Of a stretch of DNA of 64,000 nucleotides, positions 35,573 through 48,486 are shown piece by piece. Each line of letters begins with the position of its first letter. Within the stretch, counting starts at the first letter, position 1. A program made the translations under genes and the position numbers. The notes beneath the pieces are model-generated. The model was not told where the DNA came from. It saw nothing but the letters and a program-made list of their open reading frames with translations, and did not search any database. The DNA is from Echinometra lucunter (Eukaryota; Echinodermata; Echinoidea; Camarodonta; Echinometridae), in assembly GCA_029962745.1 (NCBI GenBank), contig CM057153.1, forward strand, positions 36,995,662-37,059,661, in the 5' to 3' direction.

Positions 35573-37161
35573 TATCTTGGCAATGCAGGACTATAATAAT
35601 CAGACAGATTTTCAGCTGTGCATCATTCTGGTATTTTCATGTTTGAATATTCTTAATTGTTGTTATTGTTGTTGCTGTAACATTTGTTTGATTCTTCCTG
35701 ATTTTGTTTTTAATTTTTTTTAACACAAGAAGAGTGGTTTTGTCTGCTTAGCACCAGAATCATGGCTCCTCTTGTTCTAAATAGATGAGATATCCTGTAT
35801 TAAACCGCAGTCATTGATGAGTCTAGTCAGGTGATAAGATATGTACCGAACATTTCCTCTTCATATGGAATTCTATTTTAATATCACAAAGCCTAGCCCC
35901 TGTCCTTGTTAGGGTGTTAATTTAGGCTGATTACTCAATTCTTGATTACAAACAAGTAATTATTTTGAAACTAGAGTCCTTCTGCGGCAGGATTGACCAT
36001 GATCTCTCCCAGGTATATGTCTAGACTGTGGATAATGTGTCGTATTGACACTTCCTCTTCGTATCGAATTCTGGTTCTTGGGTAATGTTAGGGTGAGCAC
36101 TAAACAGATCCTTTGACAGCTGGCTGGGACACTTACCGTTAATTGGATGTGATGATGATAGTATGCTTATGAATGACTCAAGCGAAGCAGGCAGCTATCC
36201 TCAAAGCTCTGTAAGATCTAGGACAATCTGCATTAAGCAGAGGGCATGGAAATTTTCTCTGAGCGCTTTTCTGCTTCTGTATATGCTGTATTTTATGCCT
36301 TTCAATTTGGAATCCACAGGATTTGACACCAAAACAGATAAACAAGCTGGTTAATAAAAATTACACTTGAGAGAAAGAAAGGTTTGATCACATGTCATTT
36401 TGGCAGAAAGGTAACATTCTTCTGACTTCCAGTAGGCTATATAAGAGTTTTGTACTTGAAGATCAAATTATTGTCAGGTATAATTCTACATCTAACTTAG
36501 ATAACAAAATGCTATAGACAGAATTTGGCAAATATATGGAGCAATTTTCAAAAGTATGATCTCTGTAAATAGTTTTACCTCATAGTAGCACTGCTTTAGG
36601 TAGAACACTATATACATGTACTTCCAAGGACATCTTCATGTAAAATCACTGCAATTCTCTAATGCCTTTGTGTGATTGATAGAAAAAATGATCACATGAC
36701 CTTATCAACTCCATCAACAACCCGCATGTACATGCCCCCACATTGCTACTAAAGCAAACAATTATTTTCAACCACCATCATGGAGAAATACATTTCCCAC
36801 TCTCAGTATAACCCTTCTAAGATTACTTCTGAAATAATATTGTGGTGGAAATGGTTTCCATATGTCAGCATTAGAGCGGTTTGCCATCCAGTATAGTTGT
36901 GGGTTGATATGTTAGCTATAGCTAGCTACCAAGCGGGGTTGTAGAGTTATTCACAGAAGGAATATCACATCTGGACTGACTTTAAAGGTAGAAGTGCCTT
37001 CTCCTGCAGAGCCCATCGCAAATATCTTAAGTTTCATTGGTGTAATATAGGGCAAGAAGCAGTGCAGTGTTCTGTATTATGCAAGAATTCTCGATTGTAA
37101 ATGTGATAAATGACGATATATCTGCCCTAACAAGGGCAATGTCACCACTCACCACTTTGAT

Positions 37162-37661
37162 NNNNNNNNNNNNNNNNNNNNNNNNNNNNNNNNNNNNNNN
37201 NNNNNNNNNNNNNNNNNNNNNNNNNNNNNNNNNNNNNNNNNNNNNNNNNNNNNNNNNNNNNNNNNNNNNNNNNNNNNNNNNNNNNNNNNNNNNNNNNNNN
37301 NNNNNNNNNNNNNNNNNNNNNNNNNNNNNNNNNNNNNNNNNNNNNNNNNNNNNNNNNNNNNNNNNNNNNNNNNNNNNNNNNNNNNNNNNNNNNNNNNNNN
37401 NNNNNNNNNNNNNNNNNNNNNNNNNNNNNNNNNNNNNNNNNNNNNNNNNNNNNNNNNNNNNNNNNNNNNNNNNNNNNNNNNNNNNNNNNNNNNNNNNNNN
37501 NNNNNNNNNNNNNNNNNNNNNNNNNNNNNNNNNNNNNNNNNNNNNNNNNNNNNNNNNNNNNNNNNNNNNNNNNNNNNNNNNNNNNNNNNNNNNNNNNNNN
37601 NNNNNNNNNNNNNNNNNNNNNNNNNNNNNNNNNNNNNNNNNNNNNNNNNNNNNNNNNNNNN
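37162..37661. other. Assembly gap, exactly 500 N
   Basis: A run of exactly 500 N separates the two copies of the duplicated segment. The round length indicates a placeholder and not a measured size. Open frames that run through the N block are meaningless. Confidence 0.99.
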
Positions 37662-40600
37662 GAAAGCATTTTCGATGCACATTTAGTCCCTCTTCATACA
37701 GAACTGTGGCCCTCTCCTATTTATCTCGTTTATCTCCTATGTGCTCATGAGATGTTCATCAACATTCCTACAGGATCTGAACATCACCCATTACCATTGA
37801 TTCCCTAAATCTCTCTTAGTCCCACTCACACAAATAAGAGTAGTGAGACCTTGATGTTAACATGCAATTATGGTATTTAATGAGTTCACACATGTGACAA
37901 ATTTTAAAGTATCCTTCAAAAATAAACACAGGGAATAACAACTTTGTAAACATTTCCTTCAAAGTTTAGTTAATGAGGATTTTTCTTTGTATGACTGCTG
38001 AAATATATTAACATCATATATAGCTGGTCGTTTGAGTCTAAAAGGCTTTTCAGGTATAAAAATGAGGCATTCAAACGGCTTATTTTGCTTTGAATAGTAC
38101 AGTACATATACATCGTAATCTGAATTCTAGTTACTGTGTACAATTCTATAATTCTATTGTAAAAAGATATTCATGAAATGCACAAAGCAAACTACAACAA
38201 TGCCTAGGAAGGCATCAAATGCTTGAAAATCTGTGGTTTTCAAAGGCAGCATGGCACTGATTTATTTCACAAGTCATCAATTAAATTGTGTTCGATGTTT
38301 ACCATCAACTGCACCCAGCAGTTCGCACAGGGAACCAAAAGGTAGTGTTAAACCACAAGCTTCCATTTCCCCTATGCCTTTCTCGTTTTATCCAAAGTAT
38401 CAAAGAATAGGCATCTTGTAAAATCTCTGCAGGCAATAAAAGGGTTGTGTACTCTAATAAACTCCACTACAAACAAGCCCCATGTTGGTTTCTAAACCCA
38501 GCAACAACACCCGCCCAGACCCATCACCTCCAGGCTCCTTTAAAGGTACAGTTTGAACAACATGGAAAGATACTCAGTAACAAAAAGTGAATTTAAAAAA
38601 AGTGTTCTGTAAAACTTATAAAAAAAACTCTGATAGAACAGAATAAAACCTCCCTGATTAAAGTAAACTTCAGAAGGGTTAATTTTTAATGCATGCAGAG
38701 CAAGGAGTAAATAGATCTAAATTATGGAAAAGAACAAGAAAAATGGATTTTTCGGTTGGCTGCCTTGCAATCAAGACCATATTCAAGATTTAGAGAGTGA
38801 CTGCTGGACTTCTGAAATGGAGAAGAGAGCTGTATCCTTTTTGCAGAGTCCAGAAATGCCCCTATTATGGCTCTTAGCAGGTGGTATGAGGTCCTATATC
38901 TGGGTGTGTGACTCACTGGATAGGGTGACCACTGCCACCCCTGCCTGTTTGGGTTAGGGGTGGTAATGCAGTTTTGATGAGGGCACAATATGGTATGTAA
39001 TGGTGGCATTACGAGTCCCAAGAGGTAATTGATGAGCCACTAAAGATTTCAGGAGTTTTCTGTGATGAAATATCACTTTTTTGTTCCTTTGACATTGTTG
39101 AGCCCTGAAGACATGACTGAAACTCCTATTGAATAGTGCATCATATTTCAAGAGTAAAATCCTTGTCCCTTGAGAATTCAGTATAAGCAGTGGCATATCC
39201 AGCAGAAATTTGAAGGAGAAATTGGATGGCAGATTTTCATTTTGACTTGTGAATATAATACCAGAAATGTTCATGTCATGAAAATTTATTTAGTCACTTT
39301 AGAATTGAAGGGTTCATGCTATGAAATACTTTGATTATAACACTTGAGTCTTTGACTCTTATGATTTGAATTTGTAAGGTTTTTTGTTGTTGTTGAAATT
39401 TTCTAATTTTGCAGTTTTGCAAGACTGATGTGAAGAAGAAGACTGTGGTGGCAGGAATATCATAGCCATACAATTTTCTTTTGAAAATAATAGTTTGAAG
39501 ATAAAGGGAAATGATGGATGTGGCAATGTTTAGAAATTTCAAATTAAGTTCTGTGATCTCTATGCATTGAAACATGGCAGGGCTTGGCAGACTTTATACT
39601 CTTGGGAAGTGATCTCTCAGCAATGAGTAACATGAGTCTGATTATTTTTGCAGTACCCCTTCTCGAAACCACTCCTCAAGGTGTCCTCTCTCACCCTCTC
39701 CCCCTCTCTCATCCCTCTCCACCCTTCTGTTGTCTTGTGATATTTGACCAAGGTACTACATGTACCTGTCAACATTGGAGAATGTATTGAGTCATCTTAA
39801 AGTAAATGTTGATGGATGAAATATGAAGGATAAACTCTCTCTAAATCGCTCCCACCTGAGGCCAGTTTAGCCCCTGAACAATGGGATACTGTTGAGTAGA
39901 TTTAGGAGCCAAGTTTAATGTGGAAAGGGTTATTTTTGACCACCACCTCCGAATGTGGTCAGCGGAAGAAGTGAAGAGGAAGAGAGAAAAGGTGAAGGAA
40001 TGAAAGGCGTGCAGGAGATGAAAGATGGAATAAATCTGAAGAAAGAGATGAAGGGATCCAAATTGAGGATTGGGGAGGAAAATCATCAGAGAAGAGGTCT
40101 GAAACGATGAACAAAGAAATAAATGGGCCAACATGGTTTACAGACAGACAATACAGACTGGTATGTTTAGATTGAGGGATTATAAAAGAGCTTACAGGGA
40201 TTACAGAATAACAATCAGAGACAGATAAATGGAAAGAACAAAACAATAGAATAGCATTTATTACTGTTCAAAGAAGGGAAAAATAATCAGGTAGAAATGT
40301 TGATAGTACAGAAAACATGAGAGCAAGACAGGAAGAGAGGGAGGGCGGAGAGGGATGGAGCCAGTGACACAAAATAATGATAGATTACCCATGAAATATA
40401 TCATGATTAGAAATGATTCAACAGAGTGCAGGCAAACATTGATTCATAAGATAGGAATGTGGGGAACAGGAGATGAATTATGCAGGTAGACATAGAAATA
40501 ATGGCTTTTTCAAATGATACATGAAACTTAGTTTCATGTGTCAATAGTAGTCTATTCTCCATGTTGTTTCAGGTTTACAACATAGAAATGCTCTGTTAAA

Positions 40601-42704
40601 GGAAATTGATTTTTCGAGGCTCTTTAGAGTGCATTGATGTGGTATGATGCAAGGTTGTTTATTTATTTGTTTGTTTTTTGGACTTTAGTAGGCATGATAT
40701 AAAACCAAATATTTGTTGCAAACTTGATTCATTGTTAGTGAACTTGAAACTTTAATGCACTCCAGTGTCCTTTGAATCATTGTTTAATGACAAATATCAG
40801 TAATGAAACAAGACGAAAGCATCTTTTGGTTATAAAGGTCAGTTTTGATTAGATCTGAGGCCCATATGAAATGATTGTCATATCTGTCTATCTTTCAGTT
40901 ATTTATATAGGCATTGTGGCTGATTTATGTGATATCAAATTCAAAATTTCATTTACAGAATACCTTTACAAATATTGAAAACTCTGTCTCTGTTTGTGGA
41001 GACACATTTCCATCATGCATGGAAAATTAAATGAAATTATGACAGAGTTGGAAGAACAATTATGAATGACAAATATTTACCACCCAGCTGCTTCTCTCCT
41101 TTTGTGTAAGTGAGTGTGTGTATGTGTGTGGAGGGGAGGGCTGCTTTCTGAAATTATTCTATTACTGTTTCATTTGTTACAAGGAGCTGTGAGACTGATT
41201 CAATCAGCCAATTTTCCTTCTTGACTTCATAGATTTTGATGGTTATTTTTTGTTGTTGCAATGTTGCATAGTCTTTTACTTTGTGTCTGTCTCAAAATGA
41301 TCCAGACACTAGCAAAATCGCATTGGTAATAGTTACTACGTGAGAGTGATCAAACTGCTATGTGGTTTTTAACACCTAATTGATTTTAAATTGCACGTGA
41401 GTAAATGATACATGACCTTATTTATGGTCCATTAGTGTTATATTGTGTCTGCTTGTGATATTTTGAAATAATTCATTGACTTTATTTGACAAAGAAATTG
41501 GAGAAAAAGTTGCAAAACAAAGAGATTATTGATCCAAAGATATGTTAGAGGTTGCCACTCTTTAGAAAGTAATTTCTTAGCTCAACTTGGTGCCACTGTG
41601 TAATGATACGACACCAAATCGACAATTGCTATGGCTCATTTACGATCCTAAATGGGTGTCTTGTTCAGTTTAGTACGGGTAGCAGGTACCTCAAAACTGC
41701 AATTGTTACATTTCCCTTCTTGAATAATCTTTCCTTCCAACAATTTGAATGTTTGGTAGACACAATAATGCTACACCCCGCCGACATCCAATTGATACTT
41801 GGTGTGGGTGACAATATGAGCTTGCATGCCTATAGAGGTGTTCTTTCCATGCAAAGCTGGGATGGGGAGAAATAAATAGTGACATGAATTGGGAGCAATA
41901 AATCAGAGACGGCATCTGCCTTTGATAACCGACCCCGAAAAACTTGATCAAAGTTTCTGCAAAGTTCATTATCCCTGAGGATAGATTTTCATACCTTTTT
42001 ACCTTTACAATTTTTTGATGTCTGTGCTAAAAGAAAATCAATATTTACGAGTGTCTGTGAGCTTGGCAGTAATCAATCTCTGACAGTCTGGAATATAGGA
42101 TGACAGGGAGGCTCTAGGAACTATATATTTCATACCAGAGATTATGAAAGTAGAATATTACTTCATATTCGACTAGGACCATTCAGAATTCAATTTTAAG
42201 TCTGTCTGTAATATAAGTGACATGTAAATTACTTAAACTATTCCATATCTCAATCTGTATTCTGATATTTCTAGTCATAGACTTTACAAGGATAAATTTG
42301 TATTATTTTTCATGTGGGTTACATTTTTTTTACACTTTATCCTGATGAAGTTTTTGCCCAAGTCCCCTCCCCCATCACTTATTAGAAGTTATTTTTGTGG
42401 ATATCTGTTTGACAGTGGTACAGCATATCCGGCATAAACAAATCCACTCACCTGTATCTGTCAAGGTGAGAAGATTTCCTTTAAGACTGAGATACCACAA
42501 GCAAAATACAGAGTTCATAATACTTTATTCATTCTGTGAACCTGTTATCAATCTTTTTTCAGAACATAATGATTAGTTGCCATGGAAACAAAATTTTCTC
42601 TCAAAGGCATACTCCTTTACAACTTGTTAAAATGTCTGACCATTTAATTTTACTGTTACAGTTACAGACTTCTCAAATTAATTACTAATTGTAAACATAG
42701 GGGG

Positions 42705-43010
42705 AGGGGGTACTCAAATTTGGTTCCGATGGGGGTGTGCCACTGAAGGCTCCATACCCGTACCCATTTTTAAGGGTCATATTGGTAGAAAAGGGTACCT
42801 ATTATTAGGGATTTTGCATCTCGGTGTGTACAAAGGCCTCATTATAGGAGAGAATATCATTCTAAACAATAAAGTTGCCAATGTTTAAAAAGTGAGGGGC
42901 ATGTTTTAGGGATTTTCGGACTCCAAACCATACCCCATGTTTATGGATTTCTTGCAAAAAAGCGACCCATTGGAGCGGTACACCCCCGTATACCCATGCA
43001 ATAACGTGCA
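42705..43010. mobile_element. Probable MITE with GGGGGTGT-rich ends, copy 2
   Basis: Counterpart of 29785-30095, with cleaner ends: GATGGGGGTGTGCCACTGA on the left and GGAGCGGTACACCCCCGTA on the right. Confidence 0.4.
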
Positions 43011-43189
43011 ATAGCCATGAATTGTGAATGAAGTATAAAACATTAACTGATCATAACTTCTGGAGGAAGTATGTGCAAATAATAGGATGGAAGAGAGATC
43101 TTATAAAAAAAACTTTATCTCTTCCTATCAGTTAAAATGTATACAGCTAAATTAAATACCTGCTTTGCTTTATGACCAGAATTTTTCAG

Positions 43190-43202
43190 GCTCTCTTTCT
43201 CT

Positions 43203-43237
<35 letters not shown>

Positions 43238-43257
43238 TCTTTCTCTCTCTCTTTTCT
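43190..43257. repeat. (CT)n-(GT)n-(CT)n microsatellite
   Basis: Counterpart of the array at 30291-30375, with CT on both sides of the GT run. Confidence 0.9.
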
Positions 43258-43848
43258 GTACTTTTTGATGCTTTGTGCTGTCCAAAGTATCATTCCTTGA
43301 AGAAATTTAATTTTCTCCTATTCCTTGCATTACAAACTAGGCTCCAGGCCAACCTATATCACAAGTTTTCATGTGTTATTCATTCATAGTCTTGCATGTT
43401 CTTTCTTTTCTATATCATTACACTCAGTTCACATGAGAGATGGAGTCCCCTTCTGCAAATTGAATGATAACTTCAGGGTGTCGAAAATGGAATCATCATG
43501 TTGTGTGTTTGTGAATCTCGATTAAATCTTCAAGACAAGCCAGCAGGGAGGATGTGTTTTCTTTGCATTTCTAGGTTACAAAAATAGTCTGCTGCTTGGC
43601 GTTAAATGTAAACCATATACCCTCTACCCCTCCCCCCCCCCCCCCCCATCTCTGTCTCTCTCCCCCTCTCATAACAGGAATTCACATATATATATCACAT
43701 AAAATGAATATAAGAAAAAATTATTTTGAAATTTTGTAATGAAGTTTACATTTTCTTACATTTTTAGGTAGATTGTATTGAAAAAAAGGGTTTTAAATTA
43801 GTTACCACTTAAATGAGCATTTTCCTTCATGAAGATTATGGCCTGTGA

Positions 43849-43884
43849 TTTTTTTTTTTTTTTTTTTTTTTTGGGGGGGGGGGG
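43849..43884. repeat. Poly-T (24) followed by poly-G (12)
   Basis: The corresponding place in copy 1 (about 30967-30996) has a short T run and two broken G runs, so the two copies differ strongly here. Homopolymer lengths in the assembly should not be trusted. Confidence 0.9.
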
Positions 43885-46800
43885 AGAATGTAAAATACTC
43901 TCCACTGCCTTTGAAGCTGTTGGCACATGAAGGCATTTTTATATGGTGGGAAGGTTAGGTATGAATGAATCATGTTTTATAAATAATTCTTTGTTTTGGC
44001 AAATTGTTGAATAAGACTCAATATGTGATTGCTATAAGAGCCATTCTCCAATTGTTTTCATCCTCAAAGAGAGTCCCTAATAACTATATGAAACAATATG
44101 TGTGGGCATGTGTGGCATAATTCTTTCATGATGTAAGGGTGTTATTTCACTTCAGGCAGTTTGGAATATAAATACATTATTTTTTCCCCAAAGATATTTC
44201 GACATTGGGAGGTTTATATTTGCTACCCGTCACTCAAGATCGCAATTTAGGGAAAATGTCAGAAATCGGAAGTAGCAGAGTACAGTCACACATACCTGAA
44301 ATAACTGGCAGGTATTTCTTACATATTTAATCTATTATTTTACTGCTCGAAGAAAGGTAGACCTAAGTTAATTCTAATCTTCTTAACAAAAATAAATGCC
44401 GAAAAGGTTGTCAATGAGTAAGTTACCTGTTCAGTGTTAGTTACACTGCACTCTTTCAGGTATCTGAATGTTTGGAAATTGAGCTATATTAAATCAATTT
44501 GTCACTTTTCAAAACATTTCAAAGTTGTATGAACATGATATAGGACAGGTGATAGGAAGTATGCTTCATTTATGCTAAAGGTGTTGGATATTACACATTC
44601 CATGGTCAAAGAAACCCCTACTGCAGTGTCTGGCCTTGCAGAGAGATTATCTCAGATCATCTCAGATCAACTCTTTTTCAAAATCACTGACGATTCATAA
44701 GTCAGTCATGTGTTAAACAAGTCAAGACATTTTTAAGGGTGCCAGGCTTCCAGCAGCAGTAGACTAGAAGAATCATCATCAAGAAAAAGCTAAGTGACGA
44801 GATGGGATTGAATCCGAATGAACAGGTTTGGGTTTGGTAACTGTGTTTCAAGGTTTCCAAATGGCAAACGTGTCAGGAGTGGGATAGAAATGAAGTGTAG
44901 TATGAATAGTCAGTTGTGATCTTGAGCGATGATTACCTATCAGATGCATTGTTTACCGGTTGGTGTACACTTTCTTTTGCACAAAATTCTATCCATAAAC
45001 GCTTAAGTTATCGTTGGCAAGCATTAATTAATGTAGGGACCTTCTATAGAACTTGTGCATGTGATAGTTGCAAACATGCAGATGCAGTTTTGAAATACCT
45101 TTAGCCCCAAAATTTTGAATTTCAAATGTGAATTTTTCTCCTGAAAGAAGAAATTAAAGAATTGGATTTAAAAGAAAGATAGACAGTTTAGAAATTTCCC
45201 TTCCAACATAGTGCATGGCCATTTTGCTTTGAATTTTCCATTATGAAATTTTCACCATTCATGAGGTAAACCCAGGAGGAAATGATTTAGAATATTTATT
45301 CTTACCTTCAAAGAGTTTTTACATGAAAGAGGCTGGCAGAGTGAGTGGTAAACACTCTTCTTGTTCAAGGGTATCAGAATATGTCACTATCCAAGGATAG
45401 CTTCACGTTTCATGTGAGATTCTGTCAAAAAACCTGTCATATTTCTTCAATTTGGGGTGTCAGATGTCACATTCCATCGCGAGGCAGGTGTCATAGGAGA
45501 GAAGGACGGGAGTGAGAGGAGTGTTAAAAGCAGGCATGGGACAGGTGTAATGGGCTAGAACTGATATAGCGTCGGTTAGGATCCTTGTTGGGTTCAATCA
45601 CAGACCAAGTTTTAGACAGAAATAACTGATTTGGTAACTCATAGCGGGGTTCAAGGACGTGGGTTCCGTGTGGAAATTATTCAGTCATTGGTTTGGAGGA
45701 AAGTGCCTTGCTCAAATTCAAGGAAGAAATAGAGAGAATGAATGGTGAAGAAACTTGATGTAACTGAACAAAAGGTGGAAAAATTTGGCCTGTCTGAGGA
45801 ATAAGAAAGGAGGAGAGAAAGAAAAAAAAATGATATAGGAATTAAACTAAGGTAGACTGCCGAAGAAATATGAGTGAAAAGAATTCATCAGAATCTAAGA
45901 GGAAAGGAGGAGGAAAAAGGAATCAATGAAGATACCCAGCATGATGTAGACATGTAAATGGAGATTAGTTTGGATACTTCATTGACATGAGAGGTCATAG
46001 GTCACTCGTCTGAGAGAGAGAGAGAAAAGGCTGCTAAAATTCTTCATTCATGTGAAGTGTCTTTAGATTCCCTTATGTACGGGCAGAAGAAGATCTATTT
46101 CGGATTGCCCTTGCACTGATATTACTCCCAACATTTGCTAAATTGCCCTTGAATATTAAAGAGGTCAGTTGGAACCACTCTTCTTTTTCATCAGCACTCA
46201 CCAACTCTCTATCTGTGAAGTGATGCAGTGCTTCCTTATTTCTTTTTGTAACAACATTTTCAAAGTCACCAAATTATTCTTCGATGCATATGGACTACAG
46301 GAAATTGTATATTTGTTCTTCGGTCATCTAGTGACCCATGATTAAGAGTCCAAATTACAAATTGACCATTCATTCTTCCCACCTGTTGTGAGGCAAGAAA
46401 ACTCTCACATCTTCCACACACATGTTGACCATGTCCTGAGAAAGAAATTGGTAACACAGTAAGTAAAATTTGTAGAGTCAAAGTATAAGTTTAAAATCAT
46501 ATAGAAATGGTTACTTTCATTCATGCGTCATTAAACAAATTTGACATGAAGTGTCTTATTGTAGTGAAGGCAGAAATGCTAGCAAAAACATTGTTGCTGC
46601 AGAAATAACTTTGAACTCTTGCGTTATGCTAACAAAATTTCCTTCATGACCTAGAAATAGATATGAAGCTCCCCAGCAATTTATAATCTCACCCTTGTCA
46701 TAAGGAAGTTTTTATTTGGAGAGTGAGTTAACCATTACAAGGAAAATTGCATGACGAAACAGTTGTTTTATAGGAAGCACTTGATTAAATAGGAAAGGAA

Positions 46801-47569
46801 TTTATATCCAGGAATGGCATTCAACTTGCCTTGTGTCAGCTGGACGTTGTCTCGCCACAGGGGGCTCTGCAATTCGTGAGGGGGGTTCGGAGAATATGCG
46901 TGAATCATAAGTTTGCGTGCGAGAAGGAAATGCTAAGTAACAATTTAAATTAGAGATTTGGCTTTGCTCATGAAAGGGTGCATTTATGACACATTCATGT
47001 TTGCCCTGCTAATAAATCTGTTTGAACTAACATTATTTGCAATATTTGACTTCCTGTCTGGTGGTTGTGAAATGATATTTTTTGAAAAATACTTTAGTTG
47101 GTTTTTGTTTTAGTTTTGATCCACCTTCCAGTCAAATCTATGATTATTGGTTGTTTTTCCTAAATGAGTTGAAAAGGCTATTGCTTTTGAGCCAAGTAAT
47201 GCTCAAGAACAGAATCACTGAAAGCATACATAATGGCAAAGTGAAACATTGCACCAGTGGATGCAAAATAGTGGTCAAAAAAGACAAGAGAATTAATCAT
47301 TATCTAGTCATATACATAATGATGCAGCAACCTAATTATAGATGAGAGCTAGATGATACCCCTTTCCCAATTAAACAGGATTTATCTGCATTTTGAATGA
47401 TATGCATGCATGGCTACATTATTCAGAAACATATGTAATTTTATGAAGTGCTACATTCAATAGACTTCATTTATTCCTTCAGTCTTTGTCATACATTGGG
47501 TTCATGCCATTTATCATAAAAAGTCTGAATGAATAGAAAGATCCAAACACACACTCTTATTTCCACGGT

Positions 47570-47785
47570 GTCAAATTGACTCGGAAACGGCGTCAGCTGG
47601 GAGTCAACTCTATTCCGGGTTGAAGAGAATCGGATTCCGAATAGATTTGACTCGGAATGGTGTGGCATTAGCTGAGAATCGACTCAATTCCGAGTTAAAA
47701 TAACTAGGAAAATGAGTCACTTTAACTCGGAATAGAGTTGACTCCCAGCTGACGCCGTTTCCGAGTCAATTTGACACCGTGGAAA
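47570..47785. mobile_element. Palindromic MITE family E, copy 2
   Basis: Counterpart of 34656-34880 with better-matched arms. CCACGGTGTCAAATTGACTC at the left tip is matched exactly by its inverse at the right tip, and the CAGCTG..GAGTCAACTC segment also pairs without the mismatches seen in copy 1. Confidence 0.85.
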
Positions 47786-48412
47786 TGCAGAGTTTCCAAA
47801 AGAAGTGAGACAGGTTTCCCTTTGATTTATTATCCCTACCACCAGTTATTGGTACACTTTAGGATTAAGCCTTTATCATCAGCCATTTGTCCGGAGTTCT
47901 AGATCCTCAGAGGGGTAATTCTGGGCTGGAGGTGTTCACTCCCTAAATTCAAGAGGCGATTCTGACCTAAATAAACCCTAGTCTTTGTTTGGTTGACACT
48001 CTGTCACAGTGAATGAGTTTGATTATGGGTCCATGGTTTGATTAAAGATGCTTTCATTCAACTTTTTGAAGTGGTTTGTAATTGCAGCACTTCGGGCTTA
48101 CTTATGAAAAGAACACAAGTTGTCAGTGAGGGTTGTGGTATATAGGCCTATTGTCCAACCTTTCTTCTTTGGCTCTCCTTATTGAGGAGCATTATAATTT
48201 CCCAAGGGTGGTCCTTCTTTATTCCCAAATATATCTGGGTATTTGGGGGAATGGTAGCTAGCAGAGGATGGGCATGTGTTGAACATGAATTTGTTTAATC
48301 TATTAATAGTCTGCCTTGACATGTACAGCAATGAAGAGACAGTTGGGACATTGTCCTTCTTAAAATAGACATTGTATAATAAGAAAGGTTGGTTAAAGAG
48401 ATGAGCTTCTAC

Positions 48413-48486
48413 ATATCATCTGTTTAGAGCCAGAAGGGCAATAACTCATATGCTTTAATGCCCTTCTGGCTCTGAACAGATGATAT
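48413..48486. repeat. 28-bp-stem hairpin, copy 2 (intact)
   Basis: The arm at 48413-48440 (from ATATCATCTGTTTAGAGCC to AGAAGGGCA) pairs with 48459-48486 with a single mismatch around an 18-base loop. One half of the same element recurs at about 55116-55157 (TTAATGCCCTTCTGGC...ACAGATGATG), and a shorter piece at about 54293-54306. It is a dispersed foldback element. Confidence 0.8.

Larger units (their letters stand above)
24707..37161. repeat. 12.4-kb duplicated segment, copy 1 (left of gap), probable haplotype copy
   Basis: Collinear with 37662-50079 over its whole length, from GAAAGCATTTTCGA to CACCACTCACCACTTTG. The offset drifts from 12955 at the start to 12918 at the end because of small indels. 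Differences are scattered single substitutions, many one-base homopolymer indels and length changes at microsatellites. Homology runs up to the last base before the N gap. Content is intronic: no supported exon, one palindromic MITE, one other probable MITE and several simple repeats. Confidence 0.95.

Noticed and set aside
37027..37750. Long open frames across the gap
   Set aside because: They consist almost entirely of N and carry no information.
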